A DNA stretch of 64,000 bases from Liolophura sinensis (GCF_032854445.1 NC_088296.1:18281485-18345484); one strand, 5' to 3'. Positions 35,401 through 44,400 are shown, numbered from the stretch's first letter. Numbers and translations are program-made. Notes: generated by a model from the letters alone, not told the origin.

Positions 35401-36939
35401 AGGTGGTGACAATTGTGGATCACTGCTCGTTTGACAGCATGAAGAAAAACGACAAGGTGAACTACAGATGGTGGGATGAACGGGGAATTACGGCTAACAT
35501 CGGTACCTCCTTCATCAGGAAAGGTCAGAGCTCAACTTCACTCCCTCTGATCTTACCCGGGGGCCTCTGTGGCGTGCTAGTGCAGCGCAATGACCAAAGA
35601 GCCTGCCACAAATGCGGTCGTTGTGAGTTCAAATCCAGCTCATGGTTGGCTTCTTCTCCGGATCGTTAGTGGGAAGGTCTGACGGCAACCAGCGGATGGT
35701 AGTGGGTTTTCCCCGGTCTCTACCCGGTTTGCTCCCACAACAATGCTGGCCGCCGTCGTGTTAGTGGAATATTCTTGAGTACGGCATAAAACACCAATCA
35801 AATAAATAAATGAACAGATGCTGATCTGGCTCTGTTTAAATCATTTGGTTTATTGATTATTGTTAAACGCCACGCTGAAGAATATTTCATTTATGCGACG
35901 CCGGTCAATGTGACTGGTATTATAGAGAAAACCAAGGTCCTCGGAGTAAAACCAATGGCCCTTGGCAGTTATCTGGCAAACTTTCGGACGTCCAAGACTC
36001 ACCCACAAACCGAGCTTAGTGTGTGTGCTGAGGAAAACAATGATCTCTATTGACCTTCATGAATGACGACGTGAACAATTCATCGAGCACTGTCGACCGC
36101 TTGTTGCCTCCAAGGCCCCGGATCATGAGAGTCATAATTTTCTGTGGCGTTGCGAACATGCGCAGTCCGAGATTGGGATTGCACGTACACCACGTCTGCT
36201 TAATCGATCGAGAGATCATAACTTCGTGGCAATGGCGCTAAAACTTTCCTTGTTTTTAGGAGGAAAGAGGTGGGAGATTATGGGTATTTCGTCTTCATTA
36301 CCAGACATTTAGTATTCAGAATTCCTGCCTCCATTTTTTAAGAGAAAACATTTCTTTATTTAAGCGCTTAGCATACTTTTGCAAAAAAAAAAAAAAAACC
36401 ACAAAATCGTAACGGACTGGCACTAAGTAGATCTAAGCGGAGTACTACTTTCCTCTTAATAGTAGGCCTAATACGTTGCAGGTTCTATATATCTATGCTC
36501 TACATCTTTAATTATATTGTATTCCTACATTAACCCAGATTCTGCCGGTGAACTAAGCATTCCGCAAGCCTGGCCCCTTTGCTTTGTTTTAATGTGATTG
36601 TGTGTTAAATGTGATGACGACACATTCATTCACATTTAGTTGATCCCTTTGCATTGTTTTAATGTGATTGTATGTTAAACGTGATGACAATACAGCATTT
36701 AGAGTACGTGTACAAGTAATTCTAGACTAATAGCAAATATATAGACGGACTTGTTGAGGCACGAGATGTCCCCAGTTCGTTTAATGGTGTCGAAAACATT
36801 CCTAACACTTTCAATCTCGCCTTTCACAGGTCGTGTTGGGGACTGGAAGAACTTTTTCACGCCAGAGCTCGATCAGCGCATGTCAGAGAAGGTGGAGCGC
36901 CCTTTAGCGAACATGGGAATTGAAGTGAAGTATGAATGA
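16805..36939 (+). CDS. Membrane-anchored SULT-family sulfotransferase (six coding exons)
   Basis: The exons are 16805-17456, 19965-20176, 33871-33994, 35024-35118, 35340-35523 and 36830-36939. Phases agree at every junction, giving 458 codons plus stop. The family transfers sulfate from PAPS to hydroxyl or amine groups of small molecules. Visible motifs: 5'-phosphosulfate loop PRSGTTW (about residues 215-221, with Arg where SULTs usually have Lys), the catalytic His of KSH (about 272), the 3'-phosphate-binding RNPKD with its downstream Ser (294-302), and RKGxxGDWK (421-429). Human cytosolic SULTs are about 295 residues. This protein has about 165 extra N-terminal residues, basic and Ser/Thr-rich, followed by a hydrophobic segment (133-152) flanked by basic residues. 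I infer a membrane anchor, perhaps with a mitochondrial presequence. The start is the first plausible ATG, followed by MATKKFF; the frame stays open upstream to at least about 16740 without a better ATG. The substrate cannot be told from sequence. Confidence 0.9.
17457..17570 (+). repeat. Triplicated exon-1 splice donor (37-bp period)
   Basis: AGGTCAGGTGAGTGAATTTA occurs at the true donor (17457) and again with the donor at 17494. A third, diverged copy has its donor at 17531 (GTGGGTAA). Each copy ends with AACTTTATG. Confidence 0.95.
17571..18230. other. Sulfotransferase intron 1, unique part
   Basis: No exon or mobile element is recognised. A short AGACAGAC run lies at 17986-18015. Confidence 0.6.
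18290..18388 (+). mobile_element. SINE-C fragment
   Basis: ACCATATGGCTGGAATATTG, then CCGATGTGGCGTTAAACC and an AT-rich tail. This 3' end resembles SINEs common in marine molluscs (recalled). Confidence 0.7.
18725..18950 (-). mobile_element. SINE-B, inverted and diverged
   Basis: GAACCCAGTCACATTATACC is the reverse complement of the SINE-B core. It is followed by TTTTTAAAGTCTGATATGA and a mutated tRNA-like head near GGCAACCGAAGCGGT. Confidence 0.8.
19100..19361 (+). mobile_element. SINE-A, full length (intron 1)
   Basis: Head GGCCTCTGTGGCCGAGTGGA, B box GAGTTCAAGTCCAGC and tail ending AACACCAATCAACTAAC. Confidence 0.93.
19965..20176 (+). CDS. Sulfotransferase exon 2 (TTW to KKPK)
   Basis: The acceptor is TGCTGCAG ending at 19964 and the donor is GTAAGTGC at 20177. 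The exon completes Gly218 and encodes residues 219-288, including TTWTQELVY, RFPYLE and FIKSHLPY, which carries the catalytic histidine (codon near 20128). The exon ends in phase 0. Confidence 0.93.
20230..21480. other. Sulfotransferase intron 2, unique part
   Basis: No exon or mobile element is recognised. Confidence 0.55.
21500..23085. repeat. 94-bp satellite (dimer of two related halves of about 47 bp)
   Basis: The two halves are AACCGAACAGAACATGCAA with ATGGCTAGGTAATA, and AACCGTATAGGACATGCAG with TGGCGGGCTAATACTG. The two-half structure is regular from about 21740 to 22870. Outside that, single half-units diverge. The array lies wholly inside sulfotransferase intron 2. Confidence 0.95.
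23090..24430. other. Sulfotransferase intron 2, unique part
   Basis: No coding exon is recognised. Short tandem GATACAGTTAATTTA repeats occur at 23190-23240. Confidence 0.55.
24440..25172. repeat. 13-bp minisatellite ACCATCAAATTAY
   Basis: Over 50 tandem copies of ACCATCAAATTAC or ACCATCAAATTAT. The two forms are interspersed without obvious higher order. Confidence 0.97.
25656..25904 (-). mobile_element. SINE-A, full length (intron 2)
   Basis: Starts with TTTATTTATTTATG on the + strand, passes CGCCGTACTCAAGACTATTT and CATTGGTGAGAGACTCCTCA and ends in the tRNA-like head. Confidence 0.93.
26813..26888 (-). mobile_element. SINE-A 3' fragment
   Basis: CGCCGTATTCAAGAATATTT and ACCAGCATTATGATGGGAAG. 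Confidence 0.8.
26890..28705. other. Sulfotransferase intron 2, unique part
   Basis: No exon recognised. A short (CCAA)n-like tract lies at 27616-27660. The ORF at 27647-27907 (-) has no recognised similarity. Confidence 0.5.
28711..28950 (-). mobile_element. SINE-A, nearly full length
   Basis: TTTATTTATTTATTTGATGA then GCTGTATTCAAGAATATTTC, through CGCATTGGTGGGAGGTTCCT. The head end is mutated. Confidence 0.9.
28955..30690. other. Sulfotransferase intron 2, unique part
   Basis: No exon or mobile element is recognised. A poly-A run lies at 29450-29468. Confidence 0.5.
30790..30990 (+). mobile_element. SINE-like element with AAAT tail
   Basis: GGGGTTGAACCAAGATCCCT resembles a B box. The 3' end AAATTCTTGAGTATATAGTG, then TTAAACACTAGTGAAATAAA and AAATAAAT repeats, is related to the SINE-A tail but distinct. 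Confidence 0.55.
31525..31652 (-). mobile_element. SINE-A fragment with internal deletion
   Basis: CACGATGGTGGGAAGAAACC, then GGGAAACCCACGACCGTCCG and CTTCCCACGTACGG. The segment with the ATTCAAGAATATTT block is missing. Confidence 0.8.
31655..32650. other. Sulfotransferase intron 2, unique part
   Basis: No exon recognised. 32524-32640 may be a very old SINE-A relative on the - strand (TTGGTGTTTAACTTCACACT). Confidence 0.5.
32656..33496. repeat. Tandem duplication of about 464 bp with a nested 79-bp duplication
   Basis: TATAGACAAAACAGCTGA occurs at 32656 and 33120, and both units end in CACTGAGACGGA. Inside the first unit ACAAAACATATGAAGCGTGA is repeated 79 bp apart (32685 and 32764). The second unit lacks this inner repeat. 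Confidence 0.93.
33540..33770. repeat. 49-bp tandem repeat (four copies)
   Basis: ATGAACAGTGAACAACT begins at 33567 and 33616, in diverged form at 33665, and again at 33714, so the period is 49 bp. Confidence 0.88.
33763..33890 (+). repeat. Triplicated exon-3 acceptor and exon start (48-bp period)
   Basis: TTTCAG followed by ATAAYTTATGTCATGCGGAA or a close variant occurs at 33775, 33823 and 33871. The first copy meets TAG at 33808-33810. The second copy is open through the third, so its acceptor would add 16 in-frame residues. Confidence 0.95.
33871..33994 (+). CDS. Sulfotransferase exon 3 (PAPS 3'-phosphate site)
   Basis: The acceptor is TTTGTTTCAG ending at 33870 and the donor is GTAAGTAT at 33995. 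The exon begins in phase 0 with IIYVMRNPKDMVVSFYHLW, which holds the Arg and Ser that bind the 3'-phosphate of PAPS. It ends one base into the next codon. Two decayed copies of this exon's start and acceptor lie directly upstream at 33775 and 33823. Confidence 0.93.
34318..34500. repeat. Tetranucleotide-rich tract (TAAG, TAAA, TGAG mixtures)
   Basis: Runs of AGTAAGTAAATGAATGAG type. The - strand ORF over it is a by-product. Confidence 0.93.
34736..34977. repeat. 12-bp minisatellite GATGTGTTTACT / GGCATGTTTACT
   Basis: About 20 copies in intron 3, ending some 45 bp before the exon-4 acceptor. The unit is a multiple of three, so the + strand stays open and in frame with exon 4. Confidence 0.95.
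35024..35118 (+). CDS. Sulfotransferase exon 4 (WTEHVKEFWE)
   Basis: The acceptor is TTGTTTTTCAG ending at 35023 and the donor is GTACGTTG at 35119. The product MFSPWTEHVKEFWERRDED then NILFLKYEDLHM matches the SULT segment that normally reads xxxWxxHVxxWW and LYEDM. The upstream intron is open in the same frame from 34582 because its 12-bp repeat is a multiple of three. Confidence 0.92.
35340..35523 (+). CDS. Sulfotransferase exon 5 (HCSF, MKKN, RKG)
   Basis: The acceptor is GTGCTTTTCAG ending at 35339 and the donor is GTCAGAGC at 35524. The exon encodes residues 362-422 and the first base of Gly423, including LSHEVERISKFL, VDHCSFDSMKKN and FIRKG. A full-length SINE begins only about 35 bp after the donor. 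Confidence 0.93.
35559..35813 (+). mobile_element. SINE-A, full length (intron 5)
   Basis: GGGGGCCTCTGTGGCGTGCT through GAGTTCAAATCCAGCTCATG to CACCAATCAAATAAATAAAT. It lies 35 bp downstream of the exon-5 donor. Part of the tRNA-like head is deleted. Confidence 0.93.
35845..36000 (-). mobile_element. Decayed SINE-A relative
   Basis: TTGTTAAACGCCACGCTGAA, then GAATATTTCATTTATGCGAC, is a mutated tail in reverse. The rest is not alignable by eye. Confidence 0.5.
36573..36710. repeat. Tandem duplication of about 72 bp (intron 5)
   Basis: CCTTTGCWTTGTTTTAATGT, then GATTGTRTGTTAAAYGTGAT, occurs twice. Confidence 0.88.
36830..36939 (+). CDS. Sulfotransferase exon 6 (C-terminus)
   Basis: The acceptor is CTTTCACAG ending at 36829. 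The exon completes Gly423 and encodes RVGDWKNFFTPELDQRM through the stop codon TGA at 36937. GDWK closes the PAPS-binding RKGxxGDWK motif, and KNFFTPELD occupies the place of the SULT dimerisation motif. Confidence 0.93.
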
Positions 36940-37560
36940 AACCAGATGCTTCAACTACCAAGGAAGATAACATGGCTACACGTGCATCAATCGCATTCTA
37001 GCAGCATTGTCGAGCAGCTCTGTCAAAAAAGAAGCAGTGCTAGAAAAGACACATGCTTGGTTCGCTTTGCAAAGATGGTGCTTCTCGCCAAACTTACTGT
37101 TGCCAGGTGAACATTTATGATGCAACTTATGCTATTTTGCGCTAAGGGTTTACCATATGCTACCTGGGCAATTTCAAATGTCATTTATTACTGTGAATTA
37201 GGAGCTGGTTAGGAACCCTTTTTCATATGGGTTTCATTAATAATAACAATGTCATACGGCAGTCTCCTAGTATTTGTTAATGAGCAAATTGACCAGTTTT
37301 TAAATCTGAACCAGTAAACCAGCGGATCGTGACATGATAAGTTCAGGCCCATAAATATAAAAACGCACAATTCATTGATATTGTCTATTTTTCAGAATGT
37401 ACTAATTTTGAGGGATTATTTACAGCGGATGTGTTTGTAAGTTTTACAACATTATTTAGATTTCCGGCATAAGGCCTATAAATGCATACTGTACATAAAT
37501 GCAATGCCACAAAGCCGAGTGTTCATTGCCGTCCCTAAGAATTCTGATATACTTGTGAGA
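36940..37560. other. Probable 3' UTR / flank of the sulfotransferase
   Basis: Unique sequence with no ORF of note. The end of the transcript is not determined. Confidence 0.4.
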
Positions 37561-37563
37561 AAT

Positions 37564-37618
37564 AAGTGAAATATTCGAGGGTACGCCGTATAACACCAAT
37601 GGAATAAATAAATAACTA
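37564..37618 (+). mobile_element. SINE-A 3' fragment
   Basis: AAGTGAAATATTCGAGGGTA, then CGCCGTATAACACCAATGGA and an AAAT tail. Confidence 0.75.
37603..37608 (+). terminator. Possible polyadenylation signal AATAAA of the sulfotransferase
   Basis: An AATAAA lies in the A-rich tail of a SINE fragment (37564-37618), about 660 bp after the stop codon on the same strand. Its use is inferred only from position. Confidence 0.25.
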
Positions 37619-37679
37619 TTGATATACAATGCAAGCAAAAAGAAGGCAAAGAGTAATGAGGGTTTGAATCTTCCGTGGT

Positions 37680-38645
37680 CGATTCACTGATATGTATTAC
37701 AATATTTTGACCCAGTGGTATAGGAGATCATAACTTGATTCAGTGATATACAGTACTAGACTTTAGCTCAGTGGTGTATAGTGCCACACTTCGCTTCAGT
37801 GGTTCACCGTGCGACACTTTCATTCAGTGATATACAATATAAGATATTGATTTTTACTTGAGACATTGATTCTGTGGTATTCAATACCAGGCTTTGATTC
37901 AGTGAAATGCATTTTTTTCAGTGGTATACGATATGAGGCTGTTCTTCAGTGTTATACAATAACAGACTTTGATTCTGTGGTATAAGATATGAGGATCTTA
38001 TTCAGTGTTATATAATAACAGATTGTGATTCGGTGGAATACGATATGAATCACGTATTCAGTGTTATACAATAACAGACTGATTCAGTGTTATACAATAA
38101 CAGACTTATTCAGTGGTATATATTACAGACTAATACAATTGCATGTAATTCAAGACCTAGGTTCAAAGATTTTCAATACGAGATTTTGATTCAGTGGAAT
38201 AGAAGTATGATATGCAGGACGATATATTATGATTACGATACGACTTTGATTCAGTGGTATAAAATACGACTGATTCAGTGGTATAGGAGACTAGAATATG
38301 ATAATCCAATACTACACTTTGATTCAGTGATACTATACGAGACATTGCATCAGTGGTGTACACTATGAGAAATTGCATCAGTGGTACACAATACCAGATA
38401 TTACACCAGTGGTATACACAACGAGACATTGCATCACTGATATGCTATATGAGACAGAGCATCAGTGGTATGCAATACGAGACATTTCCTCAGTGGTATA
38501 CAATATGAGACATTGCATCAGTGGTATACACAACGAGACATTGCATCATTAATATGCTATATGAGACAAAGCATCAGTGGTGTACAATACAACCCTTTGG
38601 TTCAGTGACACACATTACATAACGTTGATCCAGTGGTACGAGACT
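37680..38645. repeat. Degenerate minisatellite, unit about 28-35 bp
   Basis: Variants of GATTCAGTGGTATACAATAC and GAGACATTGCATCAGTGGTA. Copies are most alike at 38330-38580. Confidence 0.9.
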
Positions 38646-38649
38646 TCGA

Positions 38650-39825
38650 CAATATGTCTTCCACGCTGCAAGACTTATTTATGTATGAAAGGTTACCTCA
38701 GGTTATTCAAAGTTTTTAAGCAGAAGCTTTGTGGAAAAGGTAAAGCAGCACACTTTAATATTTCCTTGAAAACACCAACTTAGCAAATTTGATAATTTGG
38801 ACAAAAATAAAAATTCAGTGATTTCTTATTGTATGTAGTTTTATCATCATATTTTTCTATGTTAATATATGTATTTATTATATACGGAATTATAAATGCG
38901 CTAAGCACATGTATTTTGTTCACAAATGATTATTTTCTTGTTTGATGTCAAATAACGTTTGGATAAAAAGGTGTTGAACGCTATGCTAACAAGTGAAGAC
39001 TGCTAAGACATATTAGCTTAGCTAAAGGTTTTCCTATTTTGTTGACGCAATATACTTAGTATTATTTGGTAATTTTTGAAAGCGGTTGTCAGCTGTAGTA
39101 TTTTCTTTTCTTTTTATGAATATGACAAAATATTACATTATTGCAAAATACATTTCCAGTGTGTAGAAAAACTGCAGTGTATGTATTGTTCCATTGCCAT
39201 ATACGTTTTTGAAAACAGGAACAAGGAGTTTAATTCGATTGTGTTCATCATGCTTTTAAACTATCCGGACGATTTATCCATCAGTCATGACGGCTTAATT
39301 CTTGATCAGCAAAAGAGATTAACTATTTCTACTGTGTAGGACACATCCGGGTATTTTAGAGGCGAGAACTGCACGTTTTCCTATGGTAAAGCGATTTAAT
39401 CCCCGGGTCCACGCACACTTCAAAAAACTTGCATTGAATTCTATTCTACGTCAGTCTTTGTGACACCGGGTTCAGGTTTCAAGAAACGTCTTAAATGTTT
39501 TATTTAAAAAATATGGGCCACTTTCACAAATCTTCGTAAATCAGCTTTCCATAACTTTTCTCGTAAAATGTCGTCGCCTTATGACACTATAACCTAAACA
39601 ACATCTTTGACGAAAAAATTACGAGAAATGTGAGTTACGAAGTTTTGTCAAAGTGATCCCGTAAATCTGTACTTATGAAGTTCTAATTAAGCTTTGTTGA
39701 GAAACACTCTAGGTTGGATTACTGGCAAAAAAACTACCGGCTTAAGTCATTTACTGAACTTAGGAAGTTTTTTATGCGGTAGCACATGCATATGTTGCCA
39801 TAAGTATTCATCTGCACGTACCTTG
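38650..39825. other. No gene recognised
   Basis: Unique AT-rich sequence. The ORF at 39076-39339 (+) has no recognised motif. Confidence 0.5.
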
Positions 39826-39839
39826 TGTCATCTGTTCTG

Positions 39840-40030
39840 CACATGGGATATCTGGTTTGTGGGCTCGCGAGTTCGAATCCAGTTCGTGCTAGTTCTGCTG
39901 CGTCTGACGCCATTGCTCTTCTCAGATATGAATCAACACAAGTTGGCTCTCTAAAGACACTGATAGATTTTAACCAACAGTCTCCTGTACATGCACGGAG
40001 TAAAACGTCAATGAAAATAAATAAATTTGT
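39840..40030 (+). mobile_element. SINE-like element
   Basis: A B-box-like CGAGTTCGAATCCAGTTCGT, then the 3' end GGAGTAAAACGTCAATGAAA with an AAATAAAT tail. It is a separate family from SINE-A. The open - strand frame over it (39734-40195) is a by-product. Confidence 0.55.
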
Positions 40031-40246
40031 AGTCGAAAATTTTGTAAGATTGTAAGCTTTATACATCGCCGTTTCTGGACCAAATTCACAAATCACCAGT
40101 GGAATCAACAGATCAGCTGATGTATTTTGTTTGTTTCCCAGAATAATCACACGTTTTTTTATGTTTTCCAGTGAACTATTTGAGTTTTCATCCACTTAGT
40201 TGTAGATAAGTGGATAAAGTCGTACTCAATGTTTTAAATTAGGGCT

Positions 40247-40520
40247 AGGGGCCTCCGTGGCTCAGTTGGTTAGCGCGCTAGCACAGCGTAATGACCCAAA
40301 TGCCTCTCACCAATGCGGTCGCTGTGAAGTCCAGCTCATGATGGCTTCCTCTCTGGCCGTAAGTGGGAAGGTCTCACAGCAGCCTGCAGATTGTCATAGG
40401 TTCCCCCGTCTCCGCCCGGTTTCCTCCCACCATAATGCTGACCACCGTCGTATAAGTGAACTATTCTTGAGTACGGCGTAAAACACCAATCAAATAAATA
40501 AATAAATAAATAAAAAAATA
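40247..40520 (+). mobile_element. SINE-A, full length
   Basis: GCCTCCGTGGCTCAGTTGGT, then GGTCTCACAGCAGCCTGCAG and a long AAAT tail. Confidence 0.95.
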
Positions 40521-40763
40521 ACAATAGAACTATGTCCAATCCAGCTTAGGGGCGAGTTGTCCTTGAACTAAGAATGGCATCCTGTTCACTGGTGGCCAAA
40601 ATGCATGGCCTATCTATTCATGGCAACTATGGACGTTTGAACTTTCTGTTTTAGCTTGAGACTTAACCCAGGTTCCTCGTTCATGGTTTTTGTTCTCGTT
40701 TATAGCCTTTGTTCTCGTTTATGGCCTTGGTCCTCATTTATGGTCGGTGGGGGGAAGGGGAGG

Positions 40764-41042
40764 GTCCTCCGTGGCTCAGTCGGTTAGAGCGCTAGCGCAG
40801 GGTAATGACCCAGGAGTCTCTCACCAATGCGGTCGCTGTGAGTTCAAGTCCAGCTCATGCTGGCTTCCTCTCCGGCCGTAAGTGGGAAGGTCTGGCAGAA
40901 AGCTGCCGATGGTCGTGCGTTTCCCCCCGTCTCCGCCCGGTTTCCTCCCACCATAATGCTGACCACCGTCGTATAAGTGAACTATTCTTGAGTACGGCGT
41001 AAAACACCAATCAAATAAATAAATAAATAAATAAATAAATAA
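40764..41042 (+). mobile_element. SINE-A, full length (duplication unit 1)
   Basis: TCCTCCGTGGCTCAGTCGGT, then GACCCAGGAGTCTCTCACCA and GAGTTCAAGTCCAGCTCATG with an AAAT tail. Confidence 0.96.
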
Positions 41043-41284
41043 CAATAGAACTATGTCCAATCCAGCTTAGGGGCGAGTTGTCCTTGAACTAGGAATGGCA
41101 TCCTGTTCACTGGTGGCCAAAATGCATGGCCTATCTATTCATGGCAACTATGGACGTTTGAACTTTCTGTTTTGGCTCGAGACTTAACCCAGGTTCCTCG
41201 TTCATGGTTTTTGTTCTCGTTTATAGCCTTTGTTCTCGTTTATGGCCTTGGTCCTCATTTATGGTCGGTGGGGGGAAGGGGAGG

Positions 41285-41546
41285 GTCCTCCGTGGCTCAG
41301 TCGGTTAGAGCGCTAGCGCAGGGTAATGACCCAGGAGTCTCTCACCAATGCGGTCGCTGTGAGTTCAAGTCCAGCTCATGCTGGCTTCCTCTCCGGCCGT
41401 ACGTGGGAAGGTCTGGCAGCAAGCTGCGGATGGTCGTGCGTTTCCCCCCGTCTCCGCCCGGTTTCCTCCCACCATAATGAATATATGAATATATAAGTGA
41501 TATATTCTTGAGTACGGCGTAAAACACCAATCAAATAAATAAATAA
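41285..41546 (+). mobile_element. SINE-A, full length (duplication unit 2)
   Basis: Same 5' part as the copy at 40764. Between CCACCATAATG and TATATTCTTGAG it has a replacement, so it was changed after duplication. Confidence 0.95.
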
Positions 41547-41557
41547 CATTTATGGTA

Positions 41558-41816
41558 GAGCCTCCGTGGCCGAGGGGGCAGCACACCTGCTCGGCGAAAC
41601 GATAAAGGAGCCGGACATCAATGCGGTCGTTGTGAGTTCAAGTCCACCCTACTGCTGGCTCCGGCCGTAAGTGGGAAGGTCTTCTAGCAGCCTGCGGATT
41701 GTTGTTGGTTCCCTGGGGCTCTGTCCGGTTTCCTCCGACGATAATACTGGCCGCCGTTATATAAGTGAAATATTCTTGAGTATAGCGTAAAACTCCAGTC
41801 AAACAAATAAATTAAT
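41558..41816 (+). mobile_element. SINE-A, full length but diverged
   Basis: GAGCCTCCGTGGCCGAGGGG, B box GAGTTCAAGTCCACCC and tail TATTCTTGAGTATAGCGTAA. It lies directly against the minisatellite at 41817. Confidence 0.93.
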
Positions 41817-43130
41817 TTATGATCTTCGTTCTTGTTTATGGTCTTTATTCTCGTTTGTGGCCTGTGTTCTCGTTTATGGTCTTTATTCTCGTTTGTAGTC
41901 TTTGTCTTCGATATTGGTGTTTGTCCTCGTTAATGGTCTATGTTCTAGTTTATGGACTTGTGCGGTTTTTGCTCTCGTTTGTGGTTTTCATGTGTGGTTT
42001 TTGTTCTCGTTTGTGGTCTTGTGCGGTGTTTGTGCTCGTTTCATGTGTGGTTTTTGTGCTGGTTTGTGGTCTTCATGTGTGGCTTTTGTGCTCGGTTTGT
42101 GGTCTTCATGTGTGGCTTTTGTGCTCGGTTGTGGTCATGTGTGGTTTTTGTGCTCGTTTAGTCTTCATGTGTGGTATTTGTGTTCGTTCATGGTCTTCAT
42201 GTGTGGTTTTTGTACTCGGTTGTGGTCTTCCGGTGTGGTTTTTGTGTTCGTTTATGGTGTTCATGTGTGGTTTTTGTGCTCGGTTGTGGTCTTCATGTGT
42301 GGTTTTTATGCTCGTTTATGGTGTTCATGAGTGGTTTTTGTGCTCGGTTGTGGTCTTCATGTGTGGTTTTTGTTCTCGTTTATGGTGATCATGTATGGTT
42401 TTTGTGCTCGGTTGTGGTCTTCATGTGTGGTTTTTATGTTCGTTTATGGTGTTCATGTGTGGTTTTTATGCTCGTTTATGGTGTTCATGAGTGGTTTTTG
42501 TGCTCGGTTGTGGTCTTCATGTGTGGTTTTTGTTCTCGTTTATGGTGTTCATGTGTGGTTTTTGTGCTTGTTTATGGTGATCATGTGTGGTTTTTGTTCT
42601 CGTTTATGGTGTTCATGTGTGGTTTTTATGTTCGTTTATGGTGTTCATGTGTTGTTTTTGTGCTTGTTTATGGTGATCATGTGTGGTTTTTGTGCTCGGT
42701 TGTGGTCTTCATGTGTGGTTTTTGTGCTCGTTCATGGTCTTCATGTGTGGTTTTTATGCTCGTTTATGGTGTTCATGAGTGGTTTTTGTGCTCGGTTGTG
42801 GTCTTCATGTGTGGTTTTTGTTCTCGTTTATGGTGTTCATGTGTGGTTTTTGTGCTTGTTTATGGTGATCATGAGTGATTTTTGTGCTCGGTTGTGGTCT
42901 TCATGTGTGGTTTTTGTTCTCGTTTATGGTGTTCATGTGTGGTTTTTGTGCTTGTTTATGGTGATCATGTGTGGTTTTTGTGCTCGTTTGTGGTCTTCAT
43001 GTGTGGTTTTTATGTTCGTTTATGGTGTTCATGTGTGGTTTTTGTGCTCGTTTATGGTGTTCATGTTGTGGTTTATATGCTCGTTTATGGTCTTCATGTG
43101 TGGGCTTTTTTCCTCGTTTATGGTCTTTCT
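41817..43130. repeat. 32-bp minisatellite TTCATGTGTGGTTTTTGTGC
   Basis: About 40 copies of a 32-bp unit that continues TCGTTTATGGTG. Variants alternate (GTGATCATG, GTCTTCATG, GTGTTCATG) in longer blocks. The seed GTTCTCGTTTATGG also occurs in the duplicated block at 40700 and 41220. The frames of up to 292 codons come from the repeat. Confidence 0.96.
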
Positions 43131-43393
43131 TGCACTGTTCAGCATGCAGCTGATTTGTTTACTGTTGCCTATTTCACCAATCGTGTGTCATTGGGGTGAC
43201 AGGAAATAAGCAATCGTTGATCACCACTAGTCTTCCAACCGGTATGTTGGGCATATCAGTAAGTCACATTTGGGACAGTTCCTCAGTAACCGAATAGCCA
43301 TATGACGGTAGTTTACCCAGGGCACTTTGATTTCCCACTAGGACGTAGTCTCGATGTGTTCCGGAGGTACAAATGAAAAATCTTTTCTTCCGG

Positions 43394-43653
43394 AGGCCTC
43401 CGTGGCTCTGTTGTTTAGCGCGCTAGCACAGTGCAATGACCCAGGAGTCTCTCACCAATGCGGTCGCTGTGAGTTCAAGTCCAGCTCATGCTGGCGTCCT
43501 CTCTGGCCGTAAGTGGGAAGGTCTGGCAGCAACCTGCGGATGGTCGTGGGTTTATCCCGGGCTCTGCTCGGTATCCTCCCACCATAATGTTGACCGCCGT
43601 CGTATAAATGATATATTCTTGAGTACGGCACCAATCAAATAAATAAATAAATC
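43394..43653 (+). mobile_element. SINE-A, full length
   Basis: GGCCTCCGTGGCTCTGTTGT through GAGTTCAAGTCCAGCTCATG to ACCAATCAAATAAATAAATA. Confidence 0.95.
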
Positions 43654-43761
43654 TTTTCTTCAGGAACTTTTAAAGTTCACAGACATTTAGGTTTTCAGTT
43701 TTCTCCATCGTTCGTCTATTCTAAATAACTTTTTGTGAAACTCTCTCCAGGCTCACATGTT

Positions 43762-43767
<6 letters not shown>

Positions 43768-43824
<57 letters not shown>
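43768..43824. repeat. (CA)n microsatellite
   Basis: About 27 CA dinucleotides. Confidence 0.98.
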
Positions 43825-43828
<4 letters not shown>

Positions 43829-44400
43829 TGCATTACTAAGAATTTTATTTAATTCTGCTAGGAATGGTACTGTAGTGATAAAATATGCATATGCAAAGGA
43901 CATTCTTCTAGGGGCTGTGATGAACAAAAAAAGCCCAATACCGACTGCAGTATCACACAATGTAAAATGACAAGTTTATACTCATGGAGGAAATTATTAT
44001 TACTCTCATACTTGTATAAATAGTAAAAAGCAGTATAAAGTGGTAACCAAAAGGTATAAATACCGTTTGCAATATCACAGAGTATAAAATGGCAAGTCTA
44101 TTCGTGAAGAGAAGAATTTTCACTTTTGCACTATAAATATTTTCACAAACAGAGTGAAGTAAACAGTGTTATACCCTTAGAGCTGTGGCCTGGTATAAAC
44201 GTCATATGAATTCATGCGTGAAGGAAATAAAATATCATTATTCTTACAAGTATTACGACGTTGTTACGGTAACAAGTGTAACGGTATGCTAGATAGTGAA
44301 ATAATACTTTTCTTGAGTAGGAAAATAATAAAAAATATATTAATTAATTAATTAATTTCACGTAATAATGATTAATAATATGCAGTAACCACATAGATTA
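43825..44400. other. No gene seen; imperfect duplication of about 120 bp
   Basis: TATAAAATGGCAAGTCTATT (44090) echoes TGTAAAATGACAAGTTTATA (43962), with similar TATAAATA context. Confidence 0.5.

Larger units (their letters stand above)
40531..41546. repeat. 521-bp tandem duplication carrying a SINE in each unit
   Basis: TATGTCCAATCCAGCTTAGG starts at 40531 and again at 41052. The units match almost base for base through a short TTCTCGTTTATGG stretch and the SINE, ending at 41042 and 41546. The second SINE is altered near its 3' end (ATGAATATATGAATATA at 41477). Confidence 0.96.

Noticed and set aside
36751-36829. Use of the frame upstream of exon 6 as coding sequence
   Set aside because: The acceptor CTTTCACAG at 36829 fits phase and SULT alignment; the sequence before it is intron that happens to be open.
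39734-40195. 153-codon - strand ORF
   Set aside because: It overlaps a SINE-like element and has no recognisable motif.
40247-41816. tRNA genes in the SINE heads
   Set aside because: The A and B boxes are present but no cloverleaf or anticodon arm is intact; they belong to repeated SINEs with AAAT tails.
41819-43209. Long open frames (up to 292 codons) rich in VWFLC and CGFCARLW
   Set aside because: They come from a 32-bp tandem repeat that is open in several frames at once; no start context or domain supports a protein.
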